The notes: generated by a model from the sequence alone, not told the origin. Numbered from the stretch's first letter, positions 41,018-51,497 are shown. The stretch is DNA of 64,000 nucleotides from Paenibacillus paeoniae (GCF_003388735.1 NZ_QUBQ01000009.1:1-64000); one strand, 5' to 3'. A program made the numbers and translations.

Positions 41018-42100
41018 TTAATAATCTTGAATTAGCTCTTGCATATCCGTATCTCTATAATCCCATTGACTTCGGGACTCCCTTAATTTCTGAAGGTGTT
41101 CCTCAATATTATCCGGTGTTATCTGTACCCCGAACCATGGAGGGGCATAGTCCTCGCTCCCTAACATTCGGTATACCATTAGATTTCCCGTTTCCTTGGA
41201 GAAGTGGGATAAATCATCATAGTACGTATCGTGGTTAAGCGAGCTCATCGAAATATCATGGTAACCAGAGAAATCCCAGATTGGAGCGATCGACACAAGT
41301 TGACGCTTCCAGTCTTCATAGACGGGCCATTGGTCCATCTGCCAAAATGTCTCCAAAATAATAGCGTGAATCGGGCTAATGTACAGGTAAAGCTGAATGT
41401 CCTGTTCGTTGCAGAGATCCTGAATTTTCTTAATATACTCTATGCTGTTAAGAGAAACCTCGTATTGTATGGCAATTCTTTTTAAATCGTTGACGCTTAC
41501 CTCTGATCTAAGCTTAATTTCGGCATTAAAACTGCCATCATCGAGAGTACTGCTTTTGGTATACTTGTCTCTGTTTTTAACATTATCGTAAAGAACATAA
41601 TAGCTATCCAGCAGCGATTTTTTTGTTAGCAGTGTTGAAGCAATATCTTGAAAATAGTAGAAAGGGGAAGCAACCCTCTTCTCTGCAAAATTGACATGAG
41701 TTTTATATTCGATATCAAAAGTTTCAAAATCTAATCCGATAATAATGGTTTTCAAGTTGTTTTTGCGCTTTAACAGAGACTCCACATGTGAGAATTGAAT
41801 GTATGAATTAGATGCTGATAGCCCTAAGTTATAGGTGGATTCACCTGTTATTTGTTCAATGAGTGGGGGATCCAAACGCATAGCTCTGGATGTGCCAAGC
41901 ACAATCGTCTCTGGCTGGTAGTCTCTGCTATTGTAAGTCTTAACTAAATAAGGATCTCTATTACCGATTTTATGTTCATTGAAGCTTTTTCTAGTGACCG
42001 GATAGATCCCGTACGGATCAACGATGTAGCTTACGGTCGCTGAGCATACGAGTAAGAACACAATTGCACCGATTACAGTTAACGCCCATTTCTTATACAC
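41018..42100 (-). CDS. Membrane-anchored SGNH-like hydrolase, partner of the MBOAT O-acyltransferase (AlgX/AlgJ/DltD-like)
   Basis: 360 residues. One N-terminal membrane anchor (~6-27) is followed by an extracytoplasmic SGNH-like domain. The nucleophile serine lies in a GTSRA motif (69-73, Ser71); the acid/base pair is in DLSH (Asp296, His299). Such proteins work with an AlgI-type MBOAT protein to move acetyl groups onto an exported polysaccharide. The polymer here is unknown. It is 15 bases downstream of the MBOAT gene in the same operon. Its sequence is more A/T-rich than the flanking core genes, which suggests acquisition. Confidence 0.8.
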   Translation of the reverse strand: MYKKWALTVIGAIVFLLVCSATVSYIVDPYGIYPVTRKSFNEHKIGNRDPYLVKTYNSRDYQPETIVLGTSRAMRLDPPLIEQITGESTYNLGLSASNSYIQFSHVESLLKRKNNLKTIIIGLDFETFDIEYKTHVNFAEKRVASPFYYFQDIASTLLTKKSLLDSYYVLYDNVKNRDKYTKSSTLDDGSFNAEIKLRSEVSVNDLKRIAIQYEVSLNSIEYIKKIQDLCNEQDIQLYLYISPIHAIILETFWQMDQWPVYEDWKRQLVSIAPIWDFSGYHDISMSSLNHDTYYDDLSHFSKETGNLMVYRMLGSEDYAPPWFGVQITPDNIEEHLQKLRESRSQWDYRDTDMQELIQDY

Positions 42101-42115
42101 TATAGTAACCCTCGC

Positions 42116-43591
42116 TTAGAAATTAAAATATAAGAACTCCGACATTTTATTCATATCCATCACAGCATATAAGAAAATAAGAACAATAAAGATAGCCGTA
42201 ATCAAGGTAGGCTTGAACGTGGCAGCTTTCTCTGATGTGTTCTTAAATCCTAGAATCAGAATGAATCCAAGCACGATATAGATAAGGGCCTTATCCTTCC
42301 CAGGAACATCAGATGGGCCAAAAACGATCCCTAATTGTTCGAGAGGCTGTAAGAAGGAAAATAATCGTTCGGGTAGAATGGCTCCATTAACCCCAAACAT
42401 CGCTTTAATGAATGTAAGTGCCTCGTTTACGGATGATACTTTGAAAAAGACCAAAATAACATTTACATAAGCAAACGTAATACCCCAAGCGATTGCCTTC
42501 GGCAATCGAATATTGGTCTTTCTCCATAGCCGATACACGATAATCCCAATTCCAATCAGCAAGCCCCATATTATAAAATTCCAGCCTGCCCCATGCCAAA
42601 TACCGCTGATTAAGAACAACAGAACCAAGGACAGACTCGTTATCCACTCTGTTTTGAGCCTAAGCGTTTTTGTCATAAATGCGCTTCTGGATAGTTTGCG
42701 GTTAACAGGGATATATACGTAATCGTATAAGAAACGGGTTAACGTAATATGCCATCTGGACATAACTTCCTGTAAGTTAGTTGCTTTATAAGGAGAGTTG
42801 AAGTTAATAGGTATCCTAATGTTAAATAACAAACCTAAGCCTACAGCCATGTCCGAGTAGCCACTGAAGTCAAAATACAATTGAAAGGTATAGGACAAAG
42901 CCACAATCCATGCATCAAAAAATGTGATGGAGTCCAAGACACCCATGCCGCTTGCCACAGTCGTAGAGAATTGATCGGCAAGGATGACTTTCTTAAATAA
43001 TCCGATTGAAAATATGTAAATGCCTAATGAGATGTTCTCATAGTTAATTTGGTGGTGGGCAGGCTGCAGGAATTGAGGCATCATTTGGCGATGATGAACA
43101 ATGGGTCCGGCAACAAGCTGAGGGAAAAACGTGACAAACAATGAGTAATTGATTAAACTCTGCTCCTTGACCTTGCCGTTGTAGCAGTCGATGATATAGC
43201 TGATTTGTTGAAAGGTATAGAAGCTGATCGCTAGCGGCAGAGCTATATTCATAAGAGGAAGGTTGGCTGAAAAAAGACTGTTCACATTGGACAAGATAAA
43301 ATCGAGGTATTTGAAATATCCGAGCAAGCCTAAATTAAAGACAATACCAGCAAGTAGTGCTGGCCTCGACTTATGAGAGATCAGATATCTTCCAACGATA
43401 TAGTTGGCTAAAATGGATAAGAGTATTAGGGGCAGGTATGCCGGGTTCCACCAGCCATAAAAAAATAATGAACAGACTACTAGCCACGGCTTGGAGTAGC
43501 GCTGGGTGGCTGTCCAAGCATTGAGCAAGAAGTAGGTTATGAATACAAAAGGCAGATATAGAAAGATGAAGTGGGGCGAGTTAAACAACAT
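42116..43591 (-). CDS. MBOAT family O-acyltransferase (AlgI-like)
   Basis: 491 residues with about ten or more hydrophobic segments. The MBOAT signature is clear: FFPQLVAGPIVHHRQMMPQF (~155-174), YFDFSGYSDMAVGLG (239-253), RWHITLTRFLYDY (279-291), and the catalytic-type histidine in GIWHGAGWNF (His333). AlgI proteins pass acetyl groups across the membrane for polysaccharide O-acetylation. It is first in a two-gene operon with the SGNH partner, behind a good promoter at 43674-43703. No glycosyltransferase genes are adjacent, so the polymer must be made elsewhere. Confidence 0.9.
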   Translation of the reverse strand: MLFNSPHFIFLYLPFVFITYFLLNAWTATQRYSKPWLVVCSLFFYGWWNPAYLPLILLSILANYIVGRYLISHKSRPALLAGIVFNLGLLGYFKYLDFILSNVNSLFSANLPLMNIALPLAISFYTFQQISYIIDCYNGKVKEQSLINYSLFVTFFPQLVAGPIVHHRQMMPQFLQPAHHQINYENISLGIYIFSIGLFKKVILADQFSTTVASGMGVLDSITFFDAWIVALSYTFQLYFDFSGYSDMAVGLGLLFNIRIPINFNSPYKATNLQEVMSRWHITLTRFLYDYVYIPVNRKLSRSAFMTKTLRLKTEWITSLSLVLLFLISGIWHGAGWNFIIWGLLIGIGIIVYRLWRKTNIRLPKAIAWGITFAYVNVILVFFKVSSVNEALTFIKAMFGVNGAILPERLFSFLQPLEQLGIVFGPSDVPGKDKALIYIVLGFILILGFKNTSEKAATFKPTLITAIFIVLIFLYAVMDMNKMSEFLYFNF

Positions 43592-43673
43592 GTCCTTACG
43601 CTCCTGTAGGTAGATGCCCGGCAGTCCATGGAATGAGTGACGTACTCTATCTGTTTATTTGAACAATATAGCT

Positions 43674-43703
43674 ATTATACGAATCCATATGATGTTTTAT
43701 CAA
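43674..43703 (-). promoter_or_regulatory. SigA promoter of the MBOAT operon
   Basis: On the minus strand, TTGATA (43703-43698), 18 bases, TATAAT (43679-43674). An exact Spo0A core TGTCGAA lies at 43722-43728 on the plus strand, just upstream of the -35. Confidence 0.7.
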
Positions 43704-43742
43704 GAAATTTATGTTAGAGTTTGTCGAATCATAGGTTAATCG

Positions 43743-43778
43743 AGCCTCCGTTCTAATCGTGGGGGCTTTTAATTTTGG
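43743..43778 (+). terminator. Terminator-like hairpin in the divergent intergenic region
   Basis: AGCCTCC (43743-43749) pairs with GGGGGCT (43761-43767, one G-U), followed by TTTTAATTTT. It reads plus-ward, about 160 bases before the DNRLRE gene, so it could be an attenuator or the relic of a lost upstream gene. Confidence 0.5.
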
Positions 43779-43939
43779 GGAATTAGGGAGAAAGAAATAG
43801 CTATATACGGAAATACACGCAATGAATATAATTAATTTTGTTGTTCCAAAATATCTAAATTATAGAAAGAGAGGAATGATTTTTGAATCAGTTTATTATA
43901 TCAACGAATACATAAAAATCTAGCCAGGAGGAAAACGAG

Positions 43940-46900
43940 ATGAAAAAACTCAAAAAAAGTTTAGTATTTATTCTCTGCTTTTGCTTGATCCTTGGAATTG
44001 GTGTTCCAGCATCAATCTCTGCAGAAGAAAAAGAGATCATTCAAGAACAAACGCCAATGCTTCAAGATTCAGAGGGAATTATCAATGACAATAGCCCCGT
44101 CTTGGAGGCAGCTCCCACAGATGTTATAGAAAGTGCAAACGAGTATGGGGAGACGGTTCTAGGAGAAGTTGTTAATCTAAGGACTTCTAATAGCAAGCAT
44201 TACTTATTGTCAGATAACACTTATATGGCAAGAGTAACGTTTACCGATCAGCACTATTTAGACGAGACAGGTACTTGGAGAAATATCGATACAAGCCTGA
44301 CGGACGAAGCGGAGATTGACGCAAATGATTCCTCTATCTCGCGTGAAAGCGCGGAGACGCTAAAGTCTTTTTCGGCAAGCGCGCGGATCAGAGTGGATAA
44401 ATCTGAAACTGACTTGAGAGCATTGAAAGTTCCATTCGATGTTAAACTGCCAAAACGCATCGCCAAAGGATACACCATTGGGAAAGGTTCTGAGTCGTTA
44501 ACCTTTATTCCGCTTGATGCTTCGAGTGCCAGAGGAGAAGTTTTCGACAATAAAATGTTATATAGCGATGTTTGGACAAGCGCCGATGTAGAGCTGGAAG
44601 TGATAGAGAATGGTATTAAAGAAACGATCTATTTAAAAGATGAGCAAGCGCCTACTACATTCCGGTTTAAGGTAGAGGGCGATCTTGCAGGCTCCAAGAC
44701 CTTTGAATTGCAGCCGGCCTGGCTGATTGATGCCAATGGCACAACTCGTGATGTGGATCAGGTCATTAACGAAGAAAACGGACAAACTTATGTAGACTTG
44801 ACGGTTGACGTGTCGGAACTGGTTTATCCGATTGCAATTGATCCGACGGTTAATATTATATCTTCTCAAATGACGTACCAGAGTACATATGTAGACTCTG
44901 AATCTTCATACAAAGATAATAGTACATCCTCTTCTCTTTTAATTGGCGGAGACAGAATTCGTACTTATCAATATTTGATGCAATTTAATTTTGAAAGTGT
45001 AGGAACTATTTATCATGCTACATTGAACATGTATAGACATGGACAGAGAGTGCACAACTCCAGAATTGAACTATTAAAAATATTAGAGCCCTGGACTGCA
45101 TCCCAAGTGACAAGCTTTTCAAAAGTACCCCGAATCGATCCAAATAAATTTTCTAGTAAAGAAATTAGTAAAGGATTCATCAATTGGGAAACATTTGATA
45201 TAACCAGTGTCATTAAGGAATGGACAAACGGAACTTCTCCGAACTATGGTTTTTTGGCTAGGGATGCCTTTAATTACGAGACAATATCTTACGCGAATTT
45301 TAATGCTTATACTGTGTCAACCCGACCTTACTTGCAATTAGTGTATACCCAGCCCCCAACTGCGCCCACAGTAGTATCGCCAAATGGGGGAGAGGTTTGG
45401 ACTGGAGAACAAACGATTACATGGCTTCCTTCAAAAGATATTTATGATTTTTTAGGTCCAAGATATTCTTATCAGCATCCTTCTGGTCAACAGCAAGTGG
45501 GACAAACATTTACCACGGGAACAACAGGGCAGGAGCTTCTGACTAAAGTAAATTTTACTATAGGTGGATTTTCAACTAGCGGGGACTTGCCTGTACATTT
45601 ATATGCAACTTCGGGTGGTATACCAACGGGAGGGCCTCTTAAAACAGTTAACGTACCTGTAAATAGCATAGGCGTACATACTGCTAATTTTAATGATGTG
45701 TTATCATCCAACACAACATATGCGATTGTTTTTGGTACTGCCAATATGAAGAATTCCTTCCCGATAGAATTTACTACAAATGTATCTTTAAGAACGGTTG
45801 GTTCTATGGTTGTAAAATCAGGAACGGGAAACTATACAGAATCTCTGACAGATGATCTGAATATCTCAATCGAAACCACCAAATCGAACCTCCGCTATCA
45901 TATTCAAGTTTCGACAGACGCGGGGGCAACTTGGGTTGATATTGTGGCTCTTACGGCTCCTGGAGTGACATCATATTCGTATAACTTTACGCCAGTTCCA
46001 CAATCCTTTAATGCCAAAGTGCGTATTCGCTCGTACAATGGGCAGTTATACGGAGCATGGGACGAAAGCGATAATGTATTCATTATTCATCAGGTTCCTA
46101 ATCAACCGACAGGCTTAACACCGGGAAGTACGAATTCTGCAACGCCTATGCTGGCGGCAAGTACTACTCCTGTTTTGAACTGGACATTCTCCCACTCAGG
46201 TACAGGAAGCTTCCAATCTCAGTATCAGGTTCGCTTGTTCAGTGGAACAACACTCCTGCATGACAGCGGCTGGGTTCAGTCATCCACGACTGCTTATACC
46301 GTTCCATCGGGTCTTCTTACAAGAAAAAGTACGTACAACTGGCAAGTAAGAGTGAAGGATAACGTCGGTACGGAATCAGCGTATTCGGCTCGCAGTTATA
46401 TCAAAATAAATGGTTTACCCCTTGTTAATGTGACCTCGTATACGAATGGAGCTACTTTAACGACTAACTCTCCACAGTTTACTTGGACGTATACAGATAG
46501 CGAGGGACAAGTTCAAACCGAATACCGCATTATGGGCTCCCAAGATAATTGGCAGACTGTCGGATATGATTCAGGACCACTTGCTGGCAATGCAACTACT
46601 TTTACAACTGTACCGCTTGCGAATGGGGCTTGGAGCTTTAGAATATTAGCCAAAGACGGAATGGAATGGTCAGAGCCGGGGGTTAGAAATCTGATTCTGC
46701 CAGCATCGTTTGAGCCCAATAATACACCTGCGCAGGCATTCGCAATTAACTATAACCAAACTTATTCGACGGTCATAGATACAAGCACGGACATTGATTT
46801 CTTCAAGTATGTAGCTTCTTCCAACGGTGTAGATATCTTTACACTAAACGTACCTGTCGGAAAAAACTACGATGTGCATATATACGACAGTAATATGAAC

Positions 46901-47125
46901 CTGTTGGCAGCAGGTATTCAAGGTGTTGGAGCTGCCGAAAACGTGCTTTATCAAGTAACGAAAGGCAACACGTATTACGTCAAGGTGTTTGGTGTAGATG
47001 GTCATTTCAGCGCGACAGCGCCGTATTCTTTCATACTGAAAAAGTTGGCCATTCAATATGAGACGGTCTACCAGTATGATGCGAATGGGAATATCACAGG
47101 CAAAACAACTACTCAAAAGAACTAA
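43940..47125 (+). CDS. Secreted DNRLRE-domain surface protein with Ig/FN3-like and PPC-like domains
   Basis: 1061 residues. A signal peptide ends near residue 29 (VPASISA). A DNRLRE domain follows at about 305-460 (TYVDSESSYKDNSTSSSLLIG, FNFESVGTIYHATLNMYRHG). Several Ig/FN3-like repeats follow (starting TAPTVVSPNGGEVWTGE ~475, then ~700-930). A pre-peptidase C-terminal-like domain lies at ~935-1045 (FEPNNTPAQAFAINYNQ ... DIDFFKYV). It ends with an RHS-like YQYDANGNITGK. Wall-associated RHS proteins such as WapA carry a DNRLRE part ahead of RHS repeats; here the two are separate genes 12 bases apart. AGGAGG precedes the ATG. Confidence 0.85.
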   Translation: MKKLKKSLVFILCFCLILGIGVPASISAEEKEIIQEQTPMLQDSEGIINDNSPVLEAAPTDVIESANEYGETVLGEVVNLRTSNSKHYLLSDNTYMARVTFTDQHYLDETGTWRNIDTSLTDEAEIDANDSSISRESAETLKSFSASARIRVDKSETDLRALKVPFDVKLPKRIAKGYTIGKGSESLTFIPLDASSARGEVFDNKMLYSDVWTSADVELEVIENGIKETIYLKDEQAPTTFRFKVEGDLAGSKTFELQPAWLIDANGTTRDVDQVINEENGQTYVDLTVDVSELVYPIAIDPTVNIISSQMTYQSTYVDSESSYKDNSTSSSLLIGGDRIRTYQYLMQFNFESVGTIYHATLNMYRHGQRVHNSRIELLKILEPWTASQVTSFSKVPRIDPNKFSSKEISKGFINWETFDITSVIKEWTNGTSPNYGFLARDAFNYETISYANFNAYTVSTRPYLQLVYTQPPTAPTVVSPNGGEVWTGEQTITWLPSKDIYDFLGPRYSYQHPSGQQQVGQTFTTGTTGQELLTKVNFTIGGFSTSGDLPVHLYATSGGIPTGGPLKTVNVPVNSIGVHTANFNDVLSSNTTYAIVFGTANMKNSFPIEFTTNVSLRTVGSMVVKSGTGNYTESLTDDLNISIETTKSNLRYHIQVSTDAGATWVDIVALTAPGVTSYSYNFTPVPQSFNAKVRIRSYNGQLYGAWDESDNVFIIHQVPNQPTGLTPGSTNSATPMLAASTTPVLNWTFSHSGTGSFQSQYQVRLFSGTTLLHDSGWVQSSTTAYTVPSGLLTRKSTYNWQVRVKDNVGTESAYSARSYIKINGLPLVNVTSYTNGATLTTNSPQFTWTYTDSEGQVQTEYRIMGSQDNWQTVGYDSGPLAGNATTFTTVPLANGAWSFRILAKDGMEWSEPGVRNLILPASFEPNNTPAQAFAINYNQTYSTVIDTSTDIDFFKYVASSNGVDIFTLNVPVGKNYDVHIYDSNMNLLAAGIQGVGAAENVLYQVTKGNTYYVKVFGVDGHFSATAPYSFILKKLAIQYETVYQYDANGNITGKTTTQKN

Positions 47126-47137
47126 GGAGGAAGCCTC

Positions 47138-50100
47138 TTGAAGATATCGGTAAAACGGACGCTTATTTTTCTGTTGCTTGGCGTCCTTCTATTCCCAGAT
47201 CTATCAAATACCATTCACTACTCAGTTGTTACTGCGCAGGGAGTGGATTATCGCCATGTTAATACCAAGCCTGACGAGGCGCCATTCCGAGTGGAGCTGG
47301 GGAATGAAACCATCTCTACTCTATCCGGCAGTATATCTATACAGGCCAGCGACCTGAGTCTGCCAGGGCGCAATGGTCTTGGTTTCACACTGACACGCAT
47401 ATACGACAGTGGCAGCTCTCAATTATTTCAAATGACAAGTGCAGGCAACACCAGCAGAACAGATCAATCAACTGAAGAGAAAATGTTCCCTATCGGCAGA
47501 GGCTGGAGCTGGGATATTTCCTATATGGAGATTAATGAAGGCGGCAAGTATCTCCACTTATCGGGTTCTGGCGTATTTAAAATTAACAAGGATAATGAAT
47601 TTGTCGGTTATCCATGGAAGGACTATACGTTCGAAGAGAACAAGACTGTGACGGTAGGCAGTCTGACCTCCGCTTATGTAGTGAAATCGATTTATAAAAT
47701 CAATCAGTTTTTTGATTCGCAGGGCAAGCTTATTCAGATTGCGGATTCCTATAACAATACGATTAACTTTGAGTACTCGGGTTGGAAGCTTATCTCTATT
47801 ACCGACGCGATTGGCAACAAGATTAACATAACCTATGGAGATGGTTCTGTTGTATTAAGTACGGGAACCAAGACAGTTACTTATACGACAACTAAAGTGA
47901 ATGGCAAAGATCTTTTGCAGAAAGTTACGGACCCTATCGGGCGTGAAACGGAGTATGAATACAGTGTAAAGCAGGCGGGATTCAGTCTAACCTCTACAGT
48001 TCCTAGTGTCTCTAACCCATATGCATTATTAACGGGTATCACGTATCTGACAGGCGCAAAGAGTGTTATTGAATACGAAAGTACCCCAACAACCCGGTTT
48101 ATTGGCAAAAAGATGGTGAACCAGGTGTACCGGGTAAAGTCGAGAGAGGATCAATTCGTTCAGCAAGACGGGTCTATTTTTACAGCGAATCGTAATGATA
48201 TTACATACCCTCTAAGTGACATGGGGTCCTCATATGATACCGATTATAATTTCTCGGTGGCGATGAATGACGGATTGACGGTGACGACGTACACGAATGA
48301 AAAGGACTACATTAACGAAGATTATTCACCGGTCTACTACAATAATGATCGCGTGATCACTGCAGTTCAGAATGGGGTTACCCATACTACGCGGGTGGAT
48401 TATGAGTATGATCGAATTAGAAGATGGCCAGTGCCACTTAAGATTACGGAGACGACTTCCAATTCGGCAGAGTCCGCAACTAAAGTAATTCAGAACAGCA
48501 TGCTATACGATTCCTATGGCAATGTTGTATCCTCCGTTGCTCCTAACGGAAGAATCACTATTAATACGTATGGCGAGACCTCACATTTGCTAGTAGGAGT
48601 CCAATCCCAGATTGATCCATCTCGATATGTGTATAACGAAATCGTCAGAGACAGTGTTCATGGGCATATTTTGACCCAGAGGGTTAGAGAAGGCAGTCCA
48701 ACAGGAAGTATATTGCAAGAGGTGGTGAACAGCCGATATGACTCGTTCGGCAATGTTACCCAGCAGAAGCTGCTTCAAAGTTCAGGCGGTTACATTACGA
48801 TAAACACAGAGTTCAAAGCTACTGCGCCATATAACGGAGCTTTTCCAACTAAAATAACGACTTCTGGTTATGATGTGGATCGTAAAGCTATAACGGTATC
48901 GGAAGCTTTGAATTTTCAGACTGTGGATGGGATATTGACTAGTTACACGGACGGGAAGGGCAATACAACAACCTATGAGTATGATAATCTCAACCGGGCA
49001 ATCAAGGTCATTAATCCCGACTCAAGCGAACGGACAATTAGATATCGGGATAAGCAGAACCAGATTGAGATGACCGATGAGATGGGTATTAAGGCGTTAA
49101 CAAAATGGAATCCACTCGGTTGGATGACAGAGACGGGAATCATTGAGTATCACGTTTTCAAGCCCAAAGGCAAATATCGCTATGACGCTTATGGCCGTGC
49201 AACACAAACGGAGGATGCTTTAGGCAATCTAATAAATTACGGGTATGACCAATGGAGCCGGCAAAATAAAATTGTATTTCCAGACTCCACTATTTCTCGA
49301 GTTGTTTTTGATGATATTGGCAACATCAAAACAACGACTGATAGCGAGGGCAATCAACTAAAGGAATACTACGATATTTTGGGTAATGTAGTAAAAAAAG
49401 AAGAAGTTACAAGCACGGGTACGGTAACTATCTTGGGTACCTACACTTATGATCTTGCCGAAAATGTATTACTGGCAAAGGATAGTACACAGAACACGAC
49501 GAAATATTCTTATGATGTCCTGAGCAGACTCACCAGCGTTACCAACGCCTTAAACGAAACAACAGCCTACCAGTACAACATGCAGAGTAGCATGACCCAG
49601 ATGATCTACCCTGACGGGAAAAGTCTGCGTAAGGAGTATGACGAATGGGGACGTCTCATCAAGTCGATTGATGCCAAGAATCAGATAGAAACGTTCTACT
49701 ATGATGCCAATGACAATATAACTGGCTCAGTGGATCGGAAAGGAAATCGCTTCAAGTATACCTTTAACAGCCGTGACCTGCTGTTATCCTTCGAGCTGGT
49801 AAATGCACAGGGTAATTCGCTTCCGACTAATGAGAAGGTTTCCTATCGATATGACTCGGCAGGCAAGCGTACACAGATGAGCGACGTAACAGGAACAACA
49901 TCTTACACGTACAACCCTAATAACGCACAACTGGTAGAAGTTCAATTTCCAGACGCCAAGACGATAAAGTACGATTATGATGCGAATGACAATCGTGCCG
50001 CAATGAAAGATCCTTTCGGGTTTAACACGTATTACCGCTACAATGCGAATAATCAGCTAGAGGTTGTTTCCTCCTCACTGAACTTTAATCGCGATTATGT

Positions 50101-51496
50101 AGCCAAGTATCAATACTATTCGAATGGCTTGTTAAAGCAAACCACGCAAGGGAACGGAGTCGTAACAGATGTAGCTTACAATGGACTCCGCATGCAGGAA
50201 TTGCAGCATAAGAAGAGCGATGGAAGCATTATTAATGCGTATTCCTATAGCTATGATCCGAATGGCAATATTAACTCACGCACAACGAACGGCATTACAG
50301 ATGTGTTTCAATATGATGCGTTAAATCGGATATCGACTTCTTCTCAATTTAATGAAAGCTACCAGTATGACAGTCGTGGCAACCGCAGTGATATGTCTAC
50401 TAGTGAACCTTTTGACAGCGCAGCATCTGACCTGTCCTACGATACCCGCAATCGTCTCACTCAGGTGACGACTATAGATGGTAAAATCGTTTCGTATACG
50501 TATAATGGCGACGGTCTGTTGTGGGAACGAAGTGAAGGGGGCAAGACTACCCGTTACTACTGGGATGATGATCAGATTATAGCGGAAGCTGTAATAACTG
50601 GCGGTGTAGCTAAGTTCCATGCTCGTTACATTAGAGGCGAAGAGCTCGAAGCGAGAGAAGACGCTCAAGGCAAAGCCTATTATCTTAAGAATGGTCATGG
50701 CGATGTCGTTGAGTTAAGGGATTCTTCAGGTAGCTTGAGACTGAATCAATATAACTATAATATTTTTGGTAATATGACTCTTCAGAATGAGCTTATTGCC
50801 CAGCCTTTTAAATATTCGGGCGAAATGACAGAATCAACAACTGAACTGCAATATCTTCGAGCTAGATGGTATGACCCGTCTATTGGCAGGTTTGTTGGGG
50901 AGGATACGTATGAGGGAGAGGCAAAAGATCCATTAACTTTGAATTTGTATACGTATGTTATTAATAACCCCCTCAAATATATTGATCCTAGCGGAAATAA
51001 ACACTTGCAAAAAGGTACAGTTGGAGGTGCTGGTGGCCATCGTATTGTACCTGTAACCAAAAACAACAATTCAAAACCATCTGCGGGTATAAGTGTAAAA
51101 CAAGTTCCGCATTCGACTTCTCATAATTCTAGTGATTCTTTAAGACAAGAGTTAGTTGGTGTTAAAAGGTCTAGCGCTAAAGAGACAGGTAAACTTGGAA
51201 AAAGCGAACATGCAGTATTGAGAGGTAGCGAGGGAAGACCTGTTGGATCAGCAGTTAATGATGTTCAAAAAGCAAGGCAGGCTGATATACTTATACAAAA
51301 TGATGGAAGATGGGTTATTAAAGGAGATAATGGAAGAATTCATATTGTTGAACGTGATGGAAGCCAAGTTGTAACTTCATTTAAAAATCCAAGTAAAAAT
51401 ACTGATATGCGGATTCAAGATGGAAGATGGACGAGACCTTCAGAAGCTGAACTTCAACAATTTAAAGAGATATTCTCCAATTATGTGAGGTGGTAA
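47138..51496 (+). CDS. RHS-repeat polymorphic toxin with a candidate RNase C-terminal domain
   Basis: 1452 residues from TTG 47138 (AAGGAGG upstream). A signal peptide precedes a beta-rich N-terminal part (~50-560). Tyr-Asp RHS/YD repeats then fill ~580-1250 (such as YDANDNITGSVDRKGN). The RHS core ends with RARWYDPSIGRFVGEDTY, DPLTLNLYTYVINNPL and DPSGN (~1283). The last ~165 residues, coded from 50,999, are the variable tip and are A/T-richer. They contain SEHAVLRG, an alternating strand segment (WVIKGDNGRIHIVERDG) and VVTSF, recalling BECR-fold RNases of the DUF4258/RelE kind. That assignment is inference. The gene that follows is its likely immunity partner. Confidence 0.88.
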   Translation: MKISVKRTLIFLLLGVLLFPDLSNTIHYSVVTAQGVDYRHVNTKPDEAPFRVELGNETISTLSGSISIQASDLSLPGRNGLGFTLTRIYDSGSSQLFQMTSAGNTSRTDQSTEEKMFPIGRGWSWDISYMEINEGGKYLHLSGSGVFKINKDNEFVGYPWKDYTFEENKTVTVGSLTSAYVVKSIYKINQFFDSQGKLIQIADSYNNTINFEYSGWKLISITDAIGNKINITYGDGSVVLSTGTKTVTYTTTKVNGKDLLQKVTDPIGRETEYEYSVKQAGFSLTSTVPSVSNPYALLTGITYLTGAKSVIEYESTPTTRFIGKKMVNQVYRVKSREDQFVQQDGSIFTANRNDITYPLSDMGSSYDTDYNFSVAMNDGLTVTTYTNEKDYINEDYSPVYYNNDRVITAVQNGVTHTTRVDYEYDRIRRWPVPLKITETTSNSAESATKVIQNSMLYDSYGNVVSSVAPNGRITINTYGETSHLLVGVQSQIDPSRYVYNEIVRDSVHGHILTQRVREGSPTGSILQEVVNSRYDSFGNVTQQKLLQSSGGYITINTEFKATAPYNGAFPTKITTSGYDVDRKAITVSEALNFQTVDGILTSYTDGKGNTTTYEYDNLNRAIKVINPDSSERTIRYRDKQNQIEMTDEMGIKALTKWNPLGWMTETGIIEYHVFKPKGKYRYDAYGRATQTEDALGNLINYGYDQWSRQNKIVFPDSTISRVVFDDIGNIKTTTDSEGNQLKEYYDILGNVVKKEEVTSTGTVTILGTYTYDLAENVLLAKDSTQNTTKYSYDVLSRLTSVTNALNETTAYQYNMQSSMTQMIYPDGKSLRKEYDEWGRLIKSIDAKNQIETFYYDANDNITGSVDRKGNRFKYTFNSRDLLLSFELVNAQGNSLPTNEKVSYRYDSAGKRTQMSDVTGTTSYTYNPNNAQLVEVQFPDAKTIKYDYDANDNRAAMKDPFGFNTYYRYNANNQLEVVSSSLNFNRDYVAKYQYYSNGLLKQTTQGNGVVTDVAYNGLRMQELQHKKSDGSIINAYSYSYDPNGNINSRTTNGITDVFQYDALNRISTSSQFNESYQYDSRGNRSDMSTSEPFDSAASDLSYDTRNRLTQVTTIDGKIVSYTYNGDGLLWERSEGGKTTRYYWDDDQIIAEAVITGGVAKFHARYIRGEELEAREDAQGKAYYLKNGHGDVVELRDSSGSLRLNQYNYNIFGNMTLQNELIAQPFKYSGEMTESTTELQYLRARWYDPSIGRFVGEDTYEGEAKDPLTLNLYTYVINNPLKYIDPSGNKHLQKGTVGGAGGHRIVPVTKNNNSKPSAGISVKQVPHSTSHNSSDSLRQELVGVKRSSAKETGKLGKSEHAVLRGSEGRPVGSAVNDVQKARQADILIQNDGRWVIKGDNGRIHIVERDGSQVVTSFKNPSKNTDMRIQDGRWTRPSEAELQQFKEIFSNYVRW

Positions 51497-51497
51497 A

